Shown here: positions 57,317 through 64,000 of the stretch, piece after piece
Numbering within the stretch: position 1 is the first letter of the stretch
How the letters are laid out: each line of letters starts with the position of its first letter
From: Aerococcus tenax
Lineage (GTDB): Bacteria > Bacillota > Bacilli > Lactobacillales > Aerococcaceae
Reading direction: 5' to 3'
Length of the DNA stretch: 64,000 nt
Assembly: GCF_003286645.3 (NCBI RefSeq)
Contig: NZ_CP127382.2
Coordinates: 1,612,001-1,676,000 of the forward strand
Program-made: the position numbers and the translations under genes
Notes under the pieces: model-generated
The model's input: only the letters and a program-made list of their open reading frames with translations
Told to the model about the DNA's origin: nothing
The model's database searches: none

Positions 57317-58684
57317 ATGTCTTTTGAACAAGCTAACCGCCGGATCCGGGAAAAAGTCTTCCGTGACCCGGTGCATGGTTATATCCATATCCAACACCAA
57401 ATCTTTTTAGACCTTATTAACACCAAGGAATTCCAACGCCTGCGCCGGGTTAAGCAATTAGGCACGACCAGCTTTACCTTCCACGGAGCTGACCACACTC
57501 GTTTTGCCCACTGCCTGGGGGTGTATGAAATTGCCCGCCGGATTGTTAACCAGTTCCAACGCAACTATCCTAGTCAAGAGCCAGGCGATGGCTTGTGGGA
57601 TGACCAAGAACGTTTAGTGGTTCTTTGTGCCGCTATCCTCCATGATATTGGCCACGGCGCCTTCTCCCACACCTTTGAAAAACTTTTCGGTACTGACCAT
57701 GAAGCGGTCACCCGGGCCATCATTACCTCCCCTGAGACCGAGGTCAACCGAATCTTGACTACCGTTTCTCCTGATTTTCCCAATAAAGTGGCTGCCGTCA
57801 TCAACCACAGTTACCCCAACCCCCAAGTGGTCCAACTGATTTCGAGCCAATGCGACGCCGACCGGATGGACTATCTCTTAAGAGATTCCTACTTTACCGG
57901 GGCTGAATATGGGGCCTTTGACCTCAAGCGGATCTTGCGGGTCATGCGGCCTTACCAGGGTGGGATTATGTTTGACTATGCCGGCATGCATGCGGTGGAA
58001 GACTATATTGTCAGCCGTTATCAAATGTATATGCAGGTCTACTTCCACCCGGTTTCTCGGGCCATGGAAATGATCCTCAACCGCCTCTTGAAACGGGCTA
58101 AGGACCTCTACCAAGACAATCCCAAGTACTTTATCAAGCACTCTCCACTCTTGGTACCCTTTTTGAAAAATGAGTGGGACCTCACCGACTATCTCCATGT
58201 TGATGATGGTGTGATGGAAACCTACTTTCAACATTGGATCTTAACGAGTGATGACCCGATTCTGGTTGACTTGTCCAAACGTTTCATCAACCGCAAACCC
58301 TTTAAATCGGTCACCTTTGACTCCAACACTCAAGCAGAAACTGCCCAAGTCCTCCAAGAGAAGATCGGACAAATGGGCTACGACATTAACTACTATACTG
58401 CCTATAACAGTAACTACGACCTGCCCTATGACCTCTATGATCCCAGCCAAAAGAATCCCCGGACCCAGATTGAATTATTGGAAAAAGACGGAACCATCAT
58501 TGAACTATCGGAAGCCAGTCAACTGATCCGAGCCTTTACTGGCCAAGAACTGGGTGATGAACGCCTTTACTTCCCTAATGAACTCTACTACGGGAAGAAC
58601 CATGACAAGATCAGCCTCTTTGAACCTGATTTAAAGGCTATCCATGACATGACCAAGACCGGTAAGTTAAAAGCCTTAGATTAG
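57317..58684 (+). CDS. HD-domain phosphohydrolase (YwfO/EF1143-like dNTPase)
   Basis: A 455-residue dGTPase-like protein. The start KVFRDPVHGYIHI is characteristic. The HD residues lie in HTRFAHCLGVYEIA and AAILHDIGHGAFSHTFE, and QCDADRMDYLLRDS supplies the last metal-ligand Asp. The Enterococcus relative EF1143 hydrolyses dNTPs. It is coupled to the lipoyl transferase gene. Confidence 0.9.
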   Translation: MSFEQANRRIREKVFRDPVHGYIHIQHQIFLDLINTKEFQRLRRVKQLGTTSFTFHGADHTRFAHCLGVYEIARRIVNQFQRNYPSQEPGDGLWDDQERLVVLCAAILHDIGHGAFSHTFEKLFGTDHEAVTRAIITSPETEVNRILTTVSPDFPNKVAAVINHSYPNPQVVQLISSQCDADRMDYLLRDSYFTGAEYGAFDLKRILRVMRPYQGGIMFDYAGMHAVEDYIVSRYQMYMQVYFHPVSRAMEMILNRLLKRAKDLYQDNPKYFIKHSPLLVPFLKNEWDLTDYLHVDDGVMETYFQHWILTSDDPILVDLSKRFINRKPFKSVTFDSNTQAETAQVLQEKIGQMGYDINYYTAYNSNYDLPYDLYDPSQKNPRTQIELLEKDGTIIELSEASQLIRAFTGQELGDERLYFPNELYYGKNHDKISLFEPDLKAIHDMTKTGKLKALD

Positions 58685-58694
58685 TTTAACCAGT

Positions 58695-58735
58695 TAAAAA
58701 AGCCTTCCCCACTTGAAGCGGGAAGGCTTTTTTTT
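58695..58735 (+). terminator. Bidirectional terminator
   Basis: AAAAAAGCCTTCCC and GGGAAGGCTTTTTTTT between convergent genes. Confidence 0.93.
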
Positions 58736-58768
58736 AGCTTATAGTTTCATAAGCTGCTATCACAAGCT

Positions 58769-59920
58769 CTAGTTGAGTTGATCAACAAAGTTCTTTAAAC
58801 GTTTCAATCCTTCTTGAATGGATTCGTAAGAAGAGGCGTAGGAGAAACGAACGTAGCCTTTACCGGCATTACCGAAGGCGAAGCCTGGAATCACCCCTAC
58901 CTTGGCCTTATGGGCGAGGTCAAGGGCAAATTGTTTGTCATCACCATTATATGATTCTGGTGCCTTGATAAAGATATAGAAGGCTCCAGCTGGGTGAACG
59001 AATTCTAAACCAATCTTAGGTAATTCTTCTAAGAGCAGGTCGCGGCGACTCTTAAATTTATCACGGGCTTCCACGACAAAGTCATCACAGTCATTATAGG
59101 CAGCTATGGCCCCATGTTGATCAGGGGTAGACACGCTGGTAACCATGGTTTGGTGGGAAACCAAACCTTGAGTCACATAGCCATCAGGCATGTGGATGAA
59201 ACCAATCCGAAGTCCGGTCATGGCGTAACTCTTGGAAGGGCCATTGAGGTAGATGGTTTGGTTGGGGATTTCATTGTAGATGGAATAATGGTCTTGGTCA
59301 TAGATCATGTCTGAATAAATTTCATCACTAATGACAAAGACATCATAGCGCTTAATCACTTCGGCTAATTCACGAATTTCATCCTTGGTATAGGTATTCC
59401 CAATCGGATTATTCGGGTAGTTTAAGAGGACTAAACGCGTCTCTGGGTTAGCATCCAAGCTCCGTTCCAAAGCCTTAGGGGTTAACTTGAAATCGGTTTG
59501 GCTGGTATCTAGGGTTACCAATTCTGCCCCCGCAATCGCTGCTGTCATTTCATAAAGGCCAAAGAAAGGAGAAGGAACAATAATTTTATCGCCTTCATTA
59601 ATGAAAACATCCATAGCGATTTTTACAGCTTCGGTGACCCCATTGGTAATAATCACATTATCAGCTTTTAAATCAAGAGCTTGTGTTCGTTTAAAATAAG
59701 CAACGATGGCCTCGACCAATTCTTCCAGACCCTTAGCTGATGCATAGTGGGTCTTATTTTCATCTAGAGCCTTTTTGATGGCGTCTTTAACCGTTTCAGG
59801 GGCGTTAAGATCAGGTTCCCCGATTGTGAAGGGGAGTAGACCATCAATTTGGGCAAAAGTTTCAGCAAACTCGCGAATAATGGAGGGGGCTGTATTTAAG
59901 TAACGATGATTAATTTTCAC
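58769..59920 (-). CDS. Class I/II pyridoxal-phosphate aminotransferase (PatA-like)
   Basis: A 383-residue fold type I aminotransferase. It has IGEPDLNAPETV, the aromatic-stacking region NGVTEAVKIA, NYPNNPIGNTYT, and the PLP lysine in NGPSKSYAMTGLRIGF (near 230). Close relatives are annotated as aromatic or N-acetyl-diaminopimelate aminotransferases; the exact substrate is unclear. An extended -10 (TGCTATAAT) lies at 59974-59982. Confidence 0.9.
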   Translation of the reverse strand: MKINHRYLNTAPSIIREFAETFAQIDGLLPFTIGEPDLNAPETVKDAIKKALDENKTHYASAKGLEELVEAIVAYFKRTQALDLKADNVIITNGVTEAVKIAMDVFINEGDKIIVPSPFFGLYEMTAAIAGAELVTLDTSQTDFKLTPKALERSLDANPETRLVLLNYPNNPIGNTYTKDEIRELAEVIKRYDVFVISDEIYSDMIYDQDHYSIYNEIPNQTIYLNGPSKSYAMTGLRIGFIHMPDGYVTQGLVSHQTMVTSVSTPDQHGAIAAYNDCDDFVVEARDKFKSRRDLLLEELPKIGLEFVHPAGAFYIFIKAPESYNGDDKQFALDLAHKAKVGVIPGFAFGNAGKGYVRFSYASSYESIQEGLKRLKNFVDQLN

Positions 59921-59973
59921 AAAAATCCTTCCTTTCCTTTAGAAAACACAATAATTATAAATTTTTATTGATT

Positions 59974-59982
59974 ATTATAGCA
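59974..59982 (-). promoter_or_regulatory. Extended -10 promoter of the aminotransferase gene
   Basis: TGCTATAAT on the minus strand, 54 nt upstream of the start codon. Confidence 0.5.
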
Positions 59983-60104
59983 TAGAAAATATGGAGTGGC
60001 GGAAAATATAAAAATTCGTCCTTATAGTTGAGGAGTAGCTATTTTGACCGACTTCCTTTAAAATATAGCTAATAATGATGCTTGTAAATAAAGGAGTAAT
60101 AGAC

Positions 60105-61127
60105 GTGTTTGAAACCAGTGAAGAAAAAGCAGCGCTAAAAAAAGAAAAAGACCAAGCTAGAAAGGTCTACCACAGCAATCAAAATCGGGCTAAAGACCTC
60201 GACCAACCTTGGCGGCAGTACTTCTTCCAATGCCAGGCCTATCTCTACACCCACGCCGAGCCCCAACTGACAATTGATGAAGACCTGAGCCAACTCCTTG
60301 ACCGTTTGGAAGGGGCCCAAACCCGCCATCTCTTGCCCAAATACCTCTTCCCTAATGACGCCGAGGCTTATGCCCGTAAGATTATCAGAAAGCACCACTT
60401 AGTCACCATCCACGATCAACCCCACACCCTGACTAAGTACCTGTTACTCTTTCTAGTCATTTCTTATGGCTTTTACGCCCTCTTAATCTTTTTCCAAGGG
60501 TTCAATGCCTATCATTCTTGGGGACAGGCTTTAAATATGCCCCTGCCCCTTAGTGTCCTGGGCCTTTTGTTGGAACTTTTACTCTCCATCATGTTTATCT
60601 TTTTTGTGTTTCAATTTACTCGATCCAGTGACTACGGAGACGCTTGGAATGAAGGCTATAATTGGGTCTACTTAATCATTATTACCATCATTCTCCTCCT
60701 CATTGGCTTGGTTCCTTATTTTTCCTTACTTTACCAAGTCTTAGTCATCAAGCTCCCCATTTGGCTGGTCTTCCTCCTTATCCTGACTGTCAGTGGCTAC
60801 TTAGTCTATGACCAGGCCTTGACGAGCCCAGGCAAGGACAAGCAAGAGCTGGATAATGACCAGGAAGAAGAAAGCGATGATGATGTCCGTCTGGCTAAGG
60901 GACACGCCCATGACTTAGAGGCTGATGACCTTGAAAATGAGGAGGACAGCACTAATCGAACAGGAATTTGGGAAACCTTACTCTTCAATACCCCGCTCAT
61001 CAGCCGGGCTTCCTACCGGTCGCAAAAGAAAAAACGGGCCAAGGCTGAGAAAGAAGCCAAGCTCAAGGCCGCCCGCCAAGCAAAACATGACCAAGACAAT
61101 GACGAAGATAAGAAAGGGGAAGATTAA
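60105..61127 (+). CDS. Uncharacterised four-helix membrane protein
   Basis: A 340-residue protein. A soluble N-terminal part (residues 1-115, RHLLPKYLFPNDAEAYARKIIRKH) is followed by four membrane helices (about 118-240), an acidic linker (ELDNDQEEESDDD) and a strongly basic C-terminal end (QKKKRAKAEKEAKLKAARQAKHD). I recognise no family. GTG at 60105 is the start, with GGAG 8 nt upstream; the in-frame ATG at 60075 lacks a binding site. The oxidoreductase gene starts 2 nt after its stop. Confidence 0.75.
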   Translation: MFETSEEKAALKKEKDQARKVYHSNQNRAKDLDQPWRQYFFQCQAYLYTHAEPQLTIDEDLSQLLDRLEGAQTRHLLPKYLFPNDAEAYARKIIRKHHLVTIHDQPHTLTKYLLLFLVISYGFYALLIFFQGFNAYHSWGQALNMPLPLSVLGLLLELLLSIMFIFFVFQFTRSSDYGDAWNEGYNWVYLIIITIILLLIGLVPYFSLLYQVLVIKLPIWLVFLLILTVSGYLVYDQALTSPGKDKQELDNDQEEESDDDVRLAKGHAHDLEADDLENEEDSTNRTGIWETLLFNTPLISRASYRSQKKKRAKAEKEAKLKAARQAKHDQDNDEDKKGED

Positions 61128-61129
61128 GC

Positions 61130-62230
61130 ATGAAAATAGCCATCATCGGTGGAGGAATTGTCGGTTCGGTAACCGCTTTCTATCTCAGCCAGACTGACCA
61201 CCAAGTCACCCTCTACGATAGCGGGATTGGCCAGGCCACTAAGGCAGCAGCCGGTATTATCTGTCCCTGGTTCTCCAAACGTCGCAATAAGCCTTGGTAC
61301 CGGATGGCCAACGCCGGGGCCCATTTTTACCCCCAATTGATCGCTGATTTAGCCCAAGCCGGCATCACTTCCCAAGCCTACCAAAAACGGACTACCTGGC
61401 TTTTGAAAAAGCGGGAAAAAATGATTGACGAACTCATGGCCATTGCCAACCGGCGTAAGGAAAACGCCCCTCTCATCGGCCAAATTCGGCGCCTAAAGCC
61501 TAGCCAAACCCAAGCTGCCTTAGCCCCTTGGGCCTATGACCAGGATCTGATTCAAATTGATTCTGGGGCGGCTGTCATTGACGGCGACTTGCTCTGCCAG
61601 GAGCTCCTCAACGCCGCTCAAGATAAGGGATTAACCGTCATCCCTGAAGCAGTCTCCATTGACGCCATCAGCTCGACGGAGGTCAAGATCCAACAGCAAA
61701 GCTATGACCGGGTCATTATCGCAGCAGGCGCCTGGCTAGGAGAGATTCTGGCCCCTTACACAGAAAATGTGGATATCCGACCCCAAAAGGGACAACTCTT
61801 GGTCTACGACCATATCAGCCAAGCTGAACAATGGCCCCTGATTATGCCCGAGGGTCAAGCTGATATCATCCCCCACCAAGGTCAACGCCTCTTCTTAGGA
61901 GCTACCCATGAAAATGACCAAGGCTTTGACCTGAGTCCCAATCTCCAAGCCTTAGAAGAAATTATGACAACGGCTCAGGACTTACTACCTGCCATCGATT
62001 TCTCTGACTACCAAGCTATTAAGGTCGGCACCCGAGCCTATACCAGCGACTTTGCCCCCTTTTATGGGGCCCTGCCCAAGTATGACCATATTTATGTGGC
62101 TTCTGGCCTGGGCTCAAGCGGACTAACTACCGGCCCGATTATCGGCCACGAACTCGCCGCCATGGTCACCGGTCAAGACTTACAACTCGACCCTCAAGAC
62201 TACCCGGTTGAGAACTATATATCTTTTTAA
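61130..62230 (+). CDS. FAD-dependent oxidoreductase (DAO/glycine oxidase type)
   Basis: A 366-residue flavoprotein. The N-terminal Rossmann motif is IAIIGGGIVGSVTAFYLS, followed by AAAGIICPWFSKRRNKPWY and the C-terminal FAD contact VASGLGSSGLTTGPIIG. The DAO superfamily oxidises amino acids or amines such as glycine or sarcosine; the substrate is not clear. Its start lies 2 nt after the membrane protein gene. Confidence 0.88.
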   Translation: MKIAIIGGGIVGSVTAFYLSQTDHQVTLYDSGIGQATKAAAGIICPWFSKRRNKPWYRMANAGAHFYPQLIADLAQAGITSQAYQKRTTWLLKKREKMIDELMAIANRRKENAPLIGQIRRLKPSQTQAALAPWAYDQDLIQIDSGAAVIDGDLLCQELLNAAQDKGLTVIPEAVSIDAISSTEVKIQQQSYDRVIIAAGAWLGEILAPYTENVDIRPQKGQLLVYDHISQAEQWPLIMPEGQADIIPHQGQRLFLGATHENDQGFDLSPNLQALEEIMTTAQDLLPAIDFSDYQAIKVGTRAYTSDFAPFYGALPKYDHIYVASGLGSSGLTTGPIIGHELAAMVTGQDLQLDPQDYPVENYISF

Positions 62231-62444
62231 AAATAAATATACTTACCTAATAGTAGGCTTGAGCATTCGTTATGCTTTTGAAACTTCGTCGTTATAGAGC
62301 CATGGCATCGGTTCGGGCAGCTATAGCTCTTGAAGCAAGGCGACTTAGAGATATAGTTCAAGGTTGCGAAAGCAACGTTGCTACCTTTTTCTTCCCTCAC
62401 CTAACGAGACTCAAATATCTCGTACGGCTAACGCCTACGATATA
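62231..62444. other. Intergenic stretch with several short hairpins
   Basis: No gene. Small inverted repeats are visible: GTTGCGAAAGCAAC (near 62355-62375), AGAGC...GCTCT (near 62297-62333) and ATATCTCGTA...TACGATAT (near 62415-62443). They lead into the 49-bp module. These may be decayed relatives of the hairpin family. Confidence 0.45.
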
Positions 62445-62493
62445 GCTACGCATACTGAATCCGTAACTCGCTTTGCTTCGAACGGCTTCAGCA
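62445..62493 (+). repeat. 49-bp hairpin module, copy 2
   Basis: It starts GCTACGCATAC and ends CTTCAGCA. CTGAATCCGT pairs with ACGGCTTCAG (9 of 10 positions). It differs from copy 1 at 8 of 49 positions, six of which form three compensatory base-pair changes. Confidence 0.8.
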
Positions 62494-62504
62494 TAATTCG
62501 CTTC

Positions 62505-62620
62505 GAGTCGGGCTCGGTCTGGCAGCTTTCGTGTCACTTCACAAGTTCCCGCCGCAGTCTTGCAGACTGCTTTGGTGACTTGCTCCAGTGAACGAAAGCT
62601 TAGCGCCAGCCCTCACACCC
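62505..62620 (-). repeat. B-type long-hairpin element
   Basis: On the minus strand it starts GGGTGTGAG and ends CCGAGCCCGACTC. CTGGC pairs with GCCAG, the bulge is GCTAA, AGCTTTCGT pairs with ACGAAAGCT and TTCACT with AGTGA. The inner stem GCAGTCT/AGACTGC closes a short loop. Confidence 0.7.
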
Positions 62621-62744
62621 TGATGCTTGCTGGTTCATGGCTAACGACTCGTTTCAAAGCGTCACTACTGCTCAAACTATATAAAAACAATTTTTTCAAA
62701 AATTAATTCCCCACCATAATATAAAAAATAGATAATAAAAGAAA

Positions 62745-62786
62745 ACAAAAAGCGAAACTAGCCATTGGACTAGCTTCGCTTTTTAT
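62745..62786 (-). terminator. Terminator after mscL
   Basis: AAAAAGCGAA-CTAG pairs with CTAG-TTCGCTTTTT, with T-runs on both strands. Confidence 0.8.
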
Positions 62787-62836
62787 TTGCCTACAATAGA
62801 ATGGATGGATCTCTTCCCGTCTGGAGTCCTTAGCTT

Positions 62837-63205
62837 CTATTTGTTCTTTAATAAATCACGGATTTCTGTTAATAGGACTTCTTCATTACTTGGCTTAGCT
62901 TCTTCAACTTTCTTTTCTTCATGTTTGAAGTGGCTAAAAGCCTTAACAATAAAGAATAGCACCAGGGCAATTAATAAGAAAGAAATAATAGCGTTAACAA
63001 AGTTCCCCACACCAAATGTGGCTCCGGCAACTTCAATACTATAAGCTGACAAGTCGATATTTCCTAAAATAATCCCTAATAATGGGGTTAAAATATCTTT
63101 AACCAGGGAGTTCACAATGGCAGTGAAGGCAGTCCCCATAACAACCCCGACAGCTAATTCAATCACATTACCCTTAGCGATAAAATCTTTAAATTCTTGT
63201 AGCAT
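62837..63205 (-). CDS. mscL: Large-conductance mechanosensitive channel
   Basis: Emergency pressure valve of the cell membrane. The 122-residue protein starts MLQEFKDFIAKGNVIELAVGVVMGTAFTAIVNSLV (first helix with the pore-lining GV region), has a second helix (NAIISFLLIALVLFFIVKAF) and ends in a C-terminal amphipathic helix. Normal length and complete. Confidence 0.96.
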   Translation of the reverse strand: MLQEFKDFIAKGNVIELAVGVVMGTAFTAIVNSLVKDILTPLLGIILGNIDLSAYSIEVAGATFGVGNFVNAIISFLLIALVLFFIVKAFSHFKHEEKKVEEAKPSNEEVLLTEIRDLLKNK

Positions 63206-63234
63206 ATCAATAGCTCCTCTCTTAGTAAATCATC

Positions 63235-64000
63235 TTAATCAAAATGAATATAATTGAGCCAACCAATCCCAAACATAACCACCGTCATCAATAAATGCAG
63301 CTTGCGGTGCATAAATAAGATGGCGACGAATTCTCGAATCCCATGTTTAAAGCTTTCCCTTAGGGTGGTTTTGGCCCCGAATCCGGTGACTTGGTAGAGT
63401 CCTTCCAGGTTGGCATAGAGTTGGCTGCGATAAAGGTGGAAAGCACTGGTAATAAAGGCAATATGGGCGCTCTTAACGGGTTGGATCCTCTCGATCAGTT
63501 GCTTACTGTAGGCAAAGTTACCATGGGTATTGGTGGCTTGGTCTTCTCGCCAAATCTTTTCCTCGGGGATGCCCTGGGCTTTCAAATACTGGGCCATGAC
63601 ATCAGCTTCTGAACAGTCACTATTTGCTACTGTGGCTGCTCCAGAAACAATGAGAATAGGAATATGGTGGTAGAGAAACTTCTGACGCCCCACATAGGCT
63701 AAACAGGCATCCAAACGCAACTTTAGCATCTTAGACACCGTGTTATCACTATTAAATAGACAGCCCAAGATAATAATATAATCCTGCTTGCGGTCATCCT
63801 CAATCAACCAGAGTCTTAGAGAATTGACCAGGAAATTAATCAAGAGTAAGACATAGTAAGCGACCACAAAGTCTAAAATATGCAGCCAATGCTTATCCGC
63901 CATCAATTCTGGGTTGAAGCGAACGTAATAATGCACAAGGCCCACCAGAATTAAGAAAACCGCCAGGCTCAGTCCAATCACCAGTTGGAGATAATTATGT
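63235..64000 (-). CDS. DUF218 (YdcF/SanA-like) membrane protein, truncated at the window edge
   Basis: The frame is open to the end of the window, so the N-terminus is missing. The visible part has membrane helices, then the DUF218 domain: YIIILGCLFNSDNTVSKMLKLRLDACL, PILIVSGAATVANSDCSEADVMAQYL, EDQATNTHGNF and ITSAFHLYRSQ. Relatives act in cell envelope metabolism, but the reaction is not established. A helix follows near the C-terminus (LLMTVVMFGIGWLNYIHF). Confidence 0.85.
   Translation of the reverse strand, partial: HNYLQLVIGLSLAVFLILVGLVHYYVRFNPELMADKHWLHILDFVVAYYVLLLINFLVNSLRLWLIEDDRKQDYIIILGCLFNSDNTVSKMLKLRLDACLAYVGRQKFLYHHIPILIVSGAATVANSDCSEADVMAQYLKAQGIPEEKIWREDQATNTHGNFAYSKQLIERIQPVKSAHIAFITSAFHLYRSQLYANLEGLYQVTGFGAKTTLRESFKHGIREFVAILFMHRKLHLLMTVVMFGIGWLNYIHFD

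Noticed and set aside
62364-62591. Plus-strand ORF in the spacer after the FAD oxidoreductase gene
   Set aside because: It runs across the 49-bp module and the B-type hairpin, lacks a ribosome binding site and has no recognisable protein features.

Overview
The window is chromosomal DNA of a low-GC Gram-positive bacterium. The block pth-mfd-flippase-rqcP-divIC-S1 protein-tilS-hpt-ftsH-hslO-(cysK slot)-dus-lysS, read toward a 16S-23S-5S operon elsewhere in the window, has the order known from Bacilli. The RNA polymerase delta subunit, class A sortase, QueT, type B L31 and absence of sporulation genes point to Lactobacillales, and I infer Aerococcaceae (Aerococcus or a close relative). This placement is from gene order and protein style, not from a database search.

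Layout. 1-8.5 kb: lysS, dus, a degenerate cysteine-synthase-like gene, hslO, ftsH, hpt. 8.6-17.2 kb: tilS, S1 protein, divIC, rqcP, flippase, mfd, pth. 17.9-22.8 kb: prs, glmU, a DEAD-box helicase and a degenerate metallophosphoesterase. 23-30.7 kb: uvrC (+ strand), a four-gene operon for a lipoprotein barnase, barstar, a SatD-like protein and a DUF975 membrane protein, then a thioredoxin-like protein, a family 2 glycosyltransferase and a deoxyribonucleotidase. 30.9-36.1 kb: complete rRNA operon on the minus strand with tandem promoters and no tRNA in its spacer. 36.2-44.4 kb: thioesterase, CNNM/CBS protein, a membrane MerR regulator with an ABC transporter, QueT under a preQ1 riboswitch, an MFS exporter, a DUF2179 protein and acpS. 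44.4-51.7 kb: cshA, murF, ddl, two coupled unknown ORFs, an unknown + strand gene, a 30-residue membrane peptide, sortase and rpmE2. 51.8-62.2 kb: rho, murA, rpoE, DUF1934, lipoyl/octanoyl transferase, HD phosphohydrolase, aminotransferase, membrane protein and FAD oxidoreductase. The end holds mscL and a truncated DUF218 gene.

The most unusual content lies between genes. Six spacers carry at least twelve near-complete copies, plus fragments, of a roughly 115-120 nt long-hairpin element. Copies fall into two types by their ends (A: GAGTGYGAC...; B: GGATGTGAG...CCGAACTCAACT). Stem sequences differ between copies, but both arms change together. A 5-nt one-sided bulge (mostly RYYAA) and short CTGGA and TGAAG landmarks stay fixed. 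Some copies sit inside the loop of another copy. A separate 49-bp hairpin module occurs twice, and every stem difference between its two copies is compensatory. I know of no published description that matches.

The other leading observation is the barnase-barstar pair, in which the ribonuclease carries a lipoprotein signal and appears to keep its catalytic residues. The window also holds two genes that keep their fold but have lost key active-site motifs, in the cysK slot and in the YkuE-like phosphoesterase.
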